A DNA stretch of 5,249 nt from Caldifarciminota bacterium (GTDB lineage: Bacteria; Hydrothermota; Hydrothermia; B15-G9; DRBW01): contig DRBW01000248.1 of the NCBI GenBank assembly GCA_011042705.1, positions 1-5,249 on the forward strand. The letters run 5' to 3'. Under the pieces are notes generated by a model. That model searched no databases. It saw only the letters and a list, made by a program, of their open reading frames with translations, and was not told the origin of the DNA. This document shows positions 1 to 4,473 of the stretch, one piece after another (the first letter of the stretch is position 1; each line of letters begins with the position of its first letter). The translations under genes were made by a program, and so were the position numbers.

Positions 1-318
1 AAACACGCCATTTCTCTGGGCCTGTCTCCGCGAGAAGAGGCAAAAAACGCCCTCTCAAGGGGAGGAGCAGACGCCCTCATAGTCACCGGTGAAGCCACGG
101 GAGAAGAAACCGATCCCGGCCTCCTGACCCTCATTAAAGACATCTCCGGGGATTCTCCCGTCCTCGTGGGCAGCGGCATCACGCCCGATAATATCGCCAG
201 GTACAGAGAGGCCGATGGGTTCATCGTGGGAAGTTACATAAAAGTCGAGGGAAAAGCGGGAAATCCCGTGAATATCGAGAGGGCAAAAAGGCTAAGGTCA
301 GCCTGGGAAACCCTTTGA
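1..318 (+). CDS. BtpA/SgcQ-family TIM-barrel protein, C-terminal fragment
   Basis: The reading frame is open from the first base and ends at TGA 316-318, leaving 105 residues; the start lies outside the window. Family members are about 260-270 aa, so this is roughly the last 40%. Visible family-like blocks are GGADALIVTGEATGEETDPG (residues 21-40), VLVGSGITPDNI (54-65), and ADGFIVGSYIKVEGKAGNPVN (71-91), followed by the closing NIERAKRL. The GSGITPDN and ADGFIVGS segments resemble the phosphate-binding end of a TIM barrel. Cyanobacterial BtpA is linked to photosystem I stability. Homologues in non-photosynthetic organisms, including enterobacterial SgcQ, have no settled function, so I assign none. 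It is the only plus-strand gene here and converges on ribF with a 21-bp overlap (298-318). A hairpin starts immediately after its stop codon. Arginine is almost entirely AGG/AGA. Family call is firm; role is unknown. Confidence 0.85.
   Translation, partial: KHAISLGLSPREEAKNALSRGGADALIVTGEATGEETDPGLLTLIKDISGDSPVLVGSGITPDNIARYREADGFIVGSYIKVEGKAGNPVNIERAKRLRSAWETL
285..304 (-). terminator. Candidate intrinsic terminator of the ribF operon
   Basis: Read on the minus strand, AGGCT (304-300) pairs with AGCCT (293-289) around a 6-base loop and runs straight into a T5 run (289-285). The hairpin straddles the ribF stop codon (300-298) and lies inside the btpA coding sequence on the opposite strand. 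The 5-bp stem is weak, but a T5 run is the classic tail and the position is right for the end of rbfA-truB-ribF. Confidence 0.4.
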
Positions 319-1233
319 CGCCAGGACATTTCTGGCGGTTTCTATGTCTCTTTCTATCTGCTCCCTGAGGGCGTTGAGGTCACCGAACTTCCTCTCACCC
401 CTGAGCCTCTTGATAAATTCAACCTTAATCCGCTTCCCGTAGAGCCGGCCTTCATAGCCGAAAATGTGAACCTCCAGCATCCTCGAGTGTCCGTCAACGG
501 TGGGCCTCCTGCCTATATTCATGACGCCCCCATAGCTCGATGATCCAAGCCCTATTGAAACGGCATAGACCCCGTCGCGGGGCACGAGCTTGAGCCTGTC
601 GGGCTCGAGATTCGCGGTCCTGAACCCTATTTTTTCGCCGAGACCCAATCCCTTCACCACCTTCCCGGAGAGCGAATAGGGTCGTCCAAGACATTCCGAG
701 GCCCTCTCCACTTCTCCATCCCAGAGGAACTTCCTGATTCTCGAGGAGTTAACCACCATATCTCCTATTTTCTCGGGCGGGACGACGGTAAGCCCAAAGC
801 CCATCTCCTCCACGTGATTGGCCAGAAAATGTATGTCACCTTCTCTGTTTCTTCCGAAGTGATGATTGAATCCGAGGACGATTCTCTTTGCCTTGAGCCC
901 CTCCAGGAGGATCCTTTCGAGGAACTCCCTGGCGCCCATTTCCCTGAGCTCCTCGGTGAAATCCAGAAGCAACAGATAGTCGAGCCCGGCCTTCTCCGCC
1001 ACCTCGATCTTCTCCTCGGCGGTCATCAACAACGAATTCTCGTCTCCCGAGAGAACTATGCGAGGAGGGATCCTGAAGGTCACGAGTACAGTGGGCGTCA
1101 CAACACAGCGGGAGATAACGGAGAGCTCCCTGATTATAGAGAGGTGTCCCCTGTGGAACCCGTCAAAGCTGCCGACGGTAACGGAACTGGCAGCTATGTC
1201 AAGCGGAAGATCTTTCAGACCTATGACTCTCAT
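298..1233 (-). CDS. ribF: Bifunctional riboflavin kinase / FAD synthetase RibF
   Basis: This cytosolic enzyme phosphorylates riboflavin to FMN and adenylylates FMN to FAD. At 311 aa it has the usual length. The N-terminal nucleotidyltransferase domain (about 1-180) shows GSFDGFHRGH (21-30) for the family GNFDGVHLGH-type motif, GFNHHFGRNREGD (121-133), and NSSRIRKFL (162-170), matching the SSTRIR-type signature. The C-terminal riboflavin kinase domain (about 183-305) shows GFRTANL (203-209), PRDGVYAV (218-225), GVMNIGRRPTV (236-246), and LEVHIF (253-258), whose Glu is the expected catalytic residue. GFRTANL departs from the usual GFPTANL (Pro to Arg). The ATG abuts the truB stop (TAA|ATG) with no convincing Shine-Dalgarno; only AAGAGAG lies further upstream, so translation is probably coupled to truB. 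The 3' end overlaps convergent btpA by 21 bp. FMN made here would be the cofactor for the flavoprotein at 2510-3046, but that link is general, not specific. Confidence 0.96.
   Translation of the reverse strand: MRVIGLKDLPLDIAASSVTVGSFDGFHRGHLSIIRELSVISRCVVTPTVLVTFRIPPRIVLSGDENSLLMTAEEKIEVAEKAGLDYLLLLDFTEELREMGAREFLERILLEGLKAKRIVLGFNHHFGRNREGDIHFLANHVEEMGFGLTVVPPEKIGDMVVNSSRIRKFLWDGEVERASECLGRPYSLSGKVVKGLGLGEKIGFRTANLEPDRLKLVPRDGVYAVSIGLGSSSYGGVMNIGRRPTVDGHSRMLEVHIFGYEGRLYGKRIKVEFIKRLRGERKFGDLNALREQIERDIETARNVLASKGFPG
319..342 (+). terminator. Candidate intrinsic terminator of the btpA transcript
   Basis: CGCCAG (319-324) pairs perfectly with CTGGCG (332-337) around a 7-base loop; an extra G-T pair could shorten the loop to 5. 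It begins at the base after the btpA stop codon and is followed by a moderately U-rich tail (GTTTCT, then more pyrimidines). It lies inside the ribF coding sequence on the other strand. The stem is short and the U-tract interrupted, so the call rests mainly on its position. Confidence 0.5.
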
Positions 1234-2109
1234 TTAAGCGGGGATTACTCTCTTGGGGTAGAGACCGTCCCACTTCATGAAACCGACGCCGATGAAATCT
1301 CCGCTCTCGTCGTAAACACGGACGTACTCGAATGAACGAACGTTCTTAGACCGTGACAGAATCCCCGAAACGCCCACGCGGTTCCCGTTTCTGAAATACC
1401 ACGCCGCCTTCTCCTTGAGAACGACCTCCCCCATGTGGAGCAACCCTTTATCGGGAGGAATGACCTTTTTCTCGAGGCCAGGATCGTCGAGATCGACGGC
1501 TTCCTCCAGGGTGAAGTGTCCTATTCTCGTCCTCACCAGGTCCTTTACGATGCCATAGGTCCCCAGCCTGGCAGCTATGTCGCGGGCGAGAGACCTTATA
1601 TAGGTGCCCTTTGAAACCACTGCCCTGATCCGGAACTCGTCCTCGCCCAGGTTGAGAAGCTCTATCTCGTAGATTGTCACCTTCTTCGGCTTGGGGTTGA
1701 CCAGCACGCCTTCCCGCGCCAGCTCGTAGAGCCTCTTGCCCTCGATTTTTACCGCCGAATAGGCCGGCGGGGTCTGCTCGATCTCTCCGATAAAGTGGCG
1801 AAGGACCTCCTCAAGTTGGGCTCTGTCTACAGGCGGTACCTCCTTCTTGTCCATCACCTCCCCCGATGCGTCGAGAGTGTCAGTGAGGACACCGAGCTTT
1901 ATCGTCGCAATGTATTCCTTCTCAACATCGGTGATGTAGGGAAGAAAACGGGTGGCTTTGCCCAGGCCGATCACAAGAACCCCCGTAGCGTTAGGGTCGA
2001 GGTTACCGGCATGTCCGGCTTTTTTCTCCTTGAGCCTTCTCCTCACCTCCTCCACAGCCGTGAAAGAGGTTATGCCCTTTGGCTTATTCAGGTTCAGGAA
2101 TCCATCCAT
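1234..2109 (-). CDS. truB: tRNA pseudouridine(55) synthase TruB
   Basis: TruB isomerises U55 in the T-loop of tRNAs to pseudouridine and also acts as a tRNA chaperone in the cytosol. The 291-aa product opens with FLNLNKPKGITSF (4-16), typical of the family. The catalytic block is GHAGNLDPNATGVL (32-45) with Asp38 as nucleophile; the common form is GHTGTLDP, so two neighbouring threonines are replaced while Asp is kept. Further hallmarks are KEYIATIKLG (64-73), TPPAYSAVKIEGKRLYELAR (113-132) and VSKGTYIRSLARDIA (165-179). Residues from about 228 to 290 fit the C-terminal PUA-like RNA-binding region. The ATG at 2109 lies 26 bp inside the end of rbfA, and the stop codon abuts the ribF ATG. With weak ribosome binding sites at both ends, this looks like a translationally coupled rbfA-truB-ribF unit, an arrangement common in bacteria. 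Confidence 0.97.
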   Translation of the reverse strand: MDGFLNLNKPKGITSFTAVEEVRRRLKEKKAGHAGNLDPNATGVLVIGLGKATRFLPYITDVEKEYIATIKLGVLTDTLDASGEVMDKKEVPPVDRAQLEEVLRHFIGEIEQTPPAYSAVKIEGKRLYELAREGVLVNPKPKKVTIYEIELLNLGEDEFRIRAVVSKGTYIRSLARDIAARLGTYGIVKDLVRTRIGHFTLEEAVDLDDPGLEKKVIPPDKGLLHMGEVVLKEKAAWYFRNGNRVGVSGILSRSKNVRSFEYVRVYDESGDFIGVGFMKWDGLYPKRVIPA

Positions 2110-2410
2110 CTATGCCCACATCCATGTTTTTAACCTCATGAAAACTCAGATCTGGCGTGAACTTCATCCTCAACTTCTTCGCGAGGGATGTCCTCAAGAA
2201 GCCTTTTGCCTTCTGCAGCATGCCCGGAAGGCCCTCTATGTCCTCGTAAGAAGTGTAATATATCCGGGCATAGCGGAGGTCCTCCGACATCTCCACCCTG
2301 AGGATGGTGATCCTCCGCAGGCGTGGATCTTTCGCCTCAAAGGCTATAGTCTCGGCGATAATCCGCCTTATCTCTTCCCTGACCCTCTCCGATCTCTTGT
2401 AAGGCTTCAC
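2084..2410 (-). CDS. rbfA: 30S ribosome-binding factor RbfA
   Basis: RbfA is a single KH-type domain protein that binds the immature 30S subunit and helps 16S rRNA 5'-end maturation. From GTG 2410 the product is 108 aa, a normal length, beginning MKPYKRSERVREEIRRIIAE. Family landmarks are YKRSERV (4-10), KDPRLRRITILRVEMSEDLRYARIYY (27-52, read in two halves), LQKAKGFLRTSLAKKLRMKFTP (65-86) and PDLSFHEV (86-93). The tail is the less usual DGWIPEPE. A longer frame from TTG 2434 would add eight residues (MGGGYNCA) not expected in the family and would start upstream of the -10 element described below, so GTG 2410 is preferred. The predicted transcription start coincides with that GTG, implying a leaderless message. 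The gene overlaps truB by 26 bp. No infB or nusA precedes it, unlike many bacterial neighbourhoods; a flavoprotein gene does. Confidence 0.92.
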   Translation of the reverse strand: MKPYKRSERVREEIRRIIAETIAFEAKDPRLRRITILRVEMSEDLRYARIYYTSYEDIEGLPGMLQKAKGFLRTSLAKKLRMKFTPDLSFHEVKNMDVGIDGWIPEPE

Positions 2411-2416
2411 AGCGCA

Positions 2417-2445
2417 ATTATATCCCCCGCCCAACTTAAATTCAA
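2417..2445 (-). promoter_or_regulatory. Sigma70-type promoter for rbfA-truB-ribF
   Basis: On the minus strand, a -35 element TTGAAT (2445-2440, four of six consensus bases) is separated by exactly 17 bases from a perfect TATAAT (2422-2417). Six bases later comes GTG at 2410-2408, the preferred rbfA start, so transcription starting 7 bases past the -10 would begin on the start codon itself. It sits at the edge of the AT-rich spacer, but the spacer between the two elements is G-rich, so this is not just a chance match in AT-rich sequence. Confidence 0.7.
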
Positions 2446-2455
2446 CTTCTTTAAT

Positions 2456-2552
2456 GGAATTTTGGAAGTTTAAAATTTGAGAATTTCGTCCGTTTAAACT
2501 TTCAAGCTTTTAATCTTCTGAACTTTTGAAAGTTTGGAAATTCAAAATTTTC
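2456..2552. repeat. AT-rich island with imperfect direct repeats
   Basis: Positions 2441-2560 are about 27% G+C by hand count, against 55-60% around them. Two imperfect direct copies, 2456-2487 and 2520-2552, match at 24 of 32 positions with a one-base gap; both run through AAACTTnCAAAA-type sequence on the minus strand. The right-hand copy lies inside the 3' end of the flavoprotein gene and encodes its last residues; the left-hand copy is noncoding. It does not look like an insertion sequence (no transposase) or a CRISPR (copies diverged, no regular spacers). It may be a diverged intergenic repeat family or a remnant of one. Confidence 0.55.
2496..2535 (-). repeat. Perfect 10-bp inverted repeat around the flavoprotein stop codon
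   Basis: AAACTTTCAA (2496-2505) is the exact reverse complement of TTGAAAGTTT (2526-2535), with a 20-base interval holding the TAA stop codon (2510-2512). In the minus-strand transcript this could fold into an AU-rich hairpin at the end of the flavoprotein message. It lacks a G+C-rich stem and a clean U-tract, so it is not a standard intrinsic terminator; it could be a 3'-end processing or stability element, or a by-product of the repetitive sequence. Confidence 0.45.
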
Positions 2553-3046
2553 GCTTTTAGCTCTTCTGGCGAAGTCACAACCTTCACCCCTTCGAACTCT
2601 CCCAGTCTCCTCACGTTCTCGAGATCTATCGGGCGCGGGTAAAACCTCAATTTTTTCCCGCCAGGGGTCTCGTACTCTACGACCTCCTGAAAATCCGTGG
2701 GCAGGACGATTATCGGAAGCTTCACCTTTCCTGCCTGAGCGAACAGGTTTGTAACGAGGGTATCGGATATTCCGTGGACGAATTTCGCCACCGTGTTGGA
2801 TGTGGCCGGAGCCACGACGAGAAGACCGTATCTGCCCTTGTAGAGAAATTTGATCTCCGGCGACGAGGGACAAGAGTCCCTGAACACCCTGTACCTCTCG
2901 AGGAAATCGGCGAGCCTGTTTGCCCTGAGAACCTCTTCGGCCGCCCTGGAGAGGAAGATCTCGATCTTATCGGGCCCCAGGGTTTCTATTATCGATACGC
3001 TTTCCCTCAAAAGGTACTCGCCGCCTGTTATCGCCCAGGCTATCAT
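2510..3046 (-). CDS. AfpA/DmrB-like HFCD-fold flavoprotein
   Basis: The 178-aa product resembles the archaeoflavoprotein AfpA group of the HFCD superfamily (flavin proteins related to phosphopantothenoylcysteine decarboxylase). The N-terminus IAWAITGGEYLLRESV (2-17) matches the family's first beta-strand and nucleotide loop. VVAPATSNTVAKF (77-89) is the FMN-binding PA-x-SNT signature, followed by GISDTLVTNLFAQAGK (92-107). LPIIVLPTD (110-118) stands where decarboxylases carry the P-x-MN substrate motif, so a redox role is more likely than Cys decarboxylation. AfpA interacts with ferredoxin in Archaeoglobus, and related DmrB reduces dihydromethanopterin; the substrate here is unknown. ATG abuts the upstream stop (TAG|ATG) with a good GGTGA site 5 bases before it, at 3052-3056. 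The last 13 residues (KILNFQTFKSSED) come from the AT-rich repeat island and look like a repeat-derived extension. No transmembrane segment is visible. Confidence 0.8.
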   Translation of the reverse strand: MIAWAITGGEYLLRESVSIIETLGPDKIEIFLSRAAEEVLRANRLADFLERYRVFRDSCPSSPEIKFLYKGRYGLLVVAPATSNTVAKFVHGISDTLVTNLFAQAGKVKLPIIVLPTDFQEVVEYETPGGKKLRFYPRPIDLENVRRLGEFEGVKVVTSPEELKAKILNFQTFKSSED

Positions 3047-3955
3047 CTATTTCACCGCTTTAAGAACGGCTTCGACCGTCAACCTCGATGCTACGATCGC
3101 CAATCTCATGACCGTATAATCATCTCTGGACTCATCCTCGCTAAGGCTGCAGGAAAACACGACGTCGCCGTCAAATGGAGTGTGAGAAGGCCTTATACAT
3201 CGCGCAATTCCGTCGTGAATCGCGATGGCAACCCTCTTCAGCCCTCCTTTAGAAAGGGGTACATCGGTCACGAAAAGGACAAGAGTGGTGTTGTTCCCGG
3301 GAAAAGATCCCTTAATCCGCCCGCCTTCGGCCAGAGCCTCTGCGTCCAGATAGCCCCTCCCTTCCGGGTTCACAACTCCCTTTAATATCCTCCCCGTCGA
3401 GGGATCGACCACGTTGCCGAGGGCGTTCACGGCCACAAAGACCTGAGCTCTGTGTTCATCAAGGGAACTTTCGGCCGCGCCGAATCCTCCTGGAGAGCAG
3501 TATTTCATGCCGAGCACCTTGCCCACAGTGGCACCTGCCCCGACACCTTTTCGGCCCACTTCAATTGTATCTGAGGCATTCTGGCAGGCAACGTAAGCCT
3601 CTCCTGGACCGGGGCTGAGGCCGGGCTCCCCCACCCCGAGATCGAAGATGGCGGCGGCGGGAACTATCGGAACCTTCCTGACGCCCGTCTCGAAACCTCT
3701 TCCTTCCTTCTCCAGGTATTCCATGACTCCCTGTGCAGCCCCGAGCCCGAAGGCACTGCCTCCCGTGAATAGGAGAGCATCGATCTTCCCCACGAGCATT
3801 CCTTCCTCGAGGAGATCGGTCTCCCTTGTGGCCGGCGCGCCTCCAAGAACCAGGCGCACACACCTTGCTCCCTTATCGAAAAGGAAAACGGTCAGACCCC
3901 TCTTTCTCTCAGGATCGGTCCAGTGTCCGGCCCTGAGGCCGGGGATGAGTTTCAT
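3047..3955 (-). CDS. P1/DmpA-family self-processing aminopeptidase (peptidase S58)
   Basis: The product, 302 aa from ATG 3955, belongs to the DmpA/BapA/ThnT group of N-terminal-nucleophile hydrolases, which act on the amino ends of peptides, D- or beta-amino acid amides, or small esters. Family blocks are IPGLRAGHWTD (4-14), LFTGGSAFGLGAAQGVMEYL (62-81), PIVPAAAIFDL (96-106), GVGAGATVGK (137-146) and GNNTTLVLFVTDVPLSKG (220-237). By analogy with ThnT, self-cleavage is expected between Asn222 and Thr223, giving an alpha chain of about 222 and a beta chain of 80 residues with Thr223 as nucleophile (DmpA itself uses Gly-Ser). The frame is open upstream to 4036, but the extra 27 residues lack family similarity, overlap the preceding gene, and ATG 3955 has AGGGTG five bases before it. 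It overlaps the preceding stop by ATGA and abuts the flavoprotein start. Substrate cannot be told from sequence. No signal peptide is seen, so it is probably cytosolic. Confidence 0.93.
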   Translation of the reverse strand: MKLIPGLRAGHWTDPERKRGLTVFLFDKGARCVRLVLGGAPATRETDLLEEGMLVGKIDALLFTGGSAFGLGAAQGVMEYLEKEGRGFETGVRKVPIVPAAAIFDLGVGEPGLSPGPGEAYVACQNASDTIEVGRKGVGAGATVGKVLGMKYCSPGGFGAAESSLDEHRAQVFVAVNALGNVVDPSTGRILKGVVNPEGRGYLDAEALAEGGRIKGSFPGNNTTLVLFVTDVPLSKGGLKRVAIAIHDGIARCIRPSHTPFDGDVVFSCSLSEDESRDDYTVMRLAIVASRLTVEAVLKAVK

Positions 3956-4473
3956 CGCAGCACCCTGACGCCGAGAACCTTCTCCATGTGTTTCAGCATG
4001 AATTCGTGTGCCTCCCTGTCGAAGGAATCGACGCAATCGGCATAGACCTGAACCTGATAATCCCTGTTGCGCAGATCTGCAACGGTATAAAGCACACAGA
4101 TATCGGTGCAGACCCCCGCTACGGTCACCAGGTCCGGGGCGAGCTCCTCAAGAATTCTGTCGAGATCCGTCCCATAGAAGGCGCTGTACCTCCTCTTCTT
4201 GACCCTTATTCCCGGGAACTTCGAGAGTTCGGGTATTATCTCTTCCTCCTCCGTTCCGCGGACACAGTGGGGAGGCCACATCTTGAACTCGGGATCGTCG
4301 GGCTCATGGGAATCCTGGGTGAAGATCAACTGAGCTCCCTCCTTCAGCTTCCTCTCGGCGAGATCGACCACCTTAGGAATAACCCTCTCCCTGACCTCAT
4401 CCCCGCAGTAAAGGGGATGGCCGGGCTCCAAAAAGCCCCTCTGCATGTCGACGATTATCAGTATTTCCCTCAT
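3952..4473 (-). CDS. Nicotinamidase-type cysteine hydrolase (isochorismatase superfamily)
   Basis: This 173-aa cytosolic enzyme most likely hydrolyses nicotinamide or a similar small amide. The catalytic triad of the superfamily is visible: Asp9 in LIIVDMQRGF (5-14), Lys93 in KKRRYSAFYGTDL (92-104), and Cys126 in AGVCTDICVLYT (119-130), where the preceding V-C-T-D loop is expected to form the cis-peptide oxyanion site. The metal ligands of true nicotinamidases are also present: Asp54 and His56 in TQDSHEP (52-58) and His69 in WPPHCVRGT (66-74). This set argues for nicotinamidase (NAD salvage, nicotinamide to nicotinate) over isochorismatase. Other amidases of the family share much of it, so the symbol pncA is withheld. 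The ATG overlaps the esterase stop (ATGA at 4473-4470) and its own stop overlaps the next start in the same way. There is no strong Shine-Dalgarno at its start, so expression probably depends on coupling to the esterase. Confidence 0.88.
   Translation of the reverse strand: MREILIIVDMQRGFLEPGHPLYCGDEVRERVIPKVVDLAERKLKEGAQLIFTQDSHEPDDPEFKMWPPHCVRGTEEEEIIPELSKFPGIRVKKRRYSAFYGTDLDRILEELAPDLVTVAGVCTDICVLYTVADLRNRDYQVQVYADCVDSFDREAHEFMLKHMEKVLGVRVLR
3961..3966 (-). promoter_or_regulatory. Ribosome binding site fixing the DmpA-family start
   Basis: AGGGTG on the minus strand ends five bases before ATG 3955-3953. It lies within the last codons of the nicotinamidase-type gene. It supports ATG 3955 over the ATG at 4036 in the same frame, which would add 27 residues unlike the family. 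Confidence 0.65.

Noticed and set aside
814..1335. Plus-strand open frame of 173 codons
   Set aside because: It lies antisense to ribF and the end of truB, both with full family motifs, and its translation resembles no protein; it is a shadow frame.
2411..2434. Longer rbfA start at TTG 2434 (eight extra residues MGGGYNCA)
   Set aside because: The extra residues are not family-like, there is no Shine-Dalgarno, and the segment contains the TATAAT element and most of the promoter spacer; GTG 2410 gives a normal RbfA N-terminus.
1952..2473. Plus-strand open frame of 173 codons across truB and rbfA
   Set aside because: Antisense to two certain genes, composition-driven and without recognisable motifs.
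2496..2535. Intrinsic terminator for the flavoprotein operon
   Set aside because: The stem is A+T-rich, the loop is 20 bases and no U-tract follows; kept only as an inverted repeat.
2456..2552. Possible CRISPR or insertion-sequence end in the AT-rich repeats
   Set aside because: Only two diverged copies, no constant spacer length, no cas or transposase gene and no target-site duplication visible.
2502..2873. Minus-strand open frame of 123 codons inside the flavoprotein gene
   Set aside because: It is the other frame of the same region; its tail (NFEFPNFQKFRRLKA) is just the AT-rich repeat read in another frame.
2774..3385. Plus-strand open frame of 203 codons
   Set aside because: Antisense to the flavoprotein and DmpA-family genes; the translation has no fold-like pattern and the opposite strand is well supported.
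3956..4036. N-terminal extension of the DmpA-family protein to ATG 4036
   Set aside because: The 27 added residues are basic and unlike the family, and they arise from out-of-frame reading of the nicotinamidase-type gene; ATG 3955 has a good ribosome binding site and the ATGA coupling seen at the previous junction.
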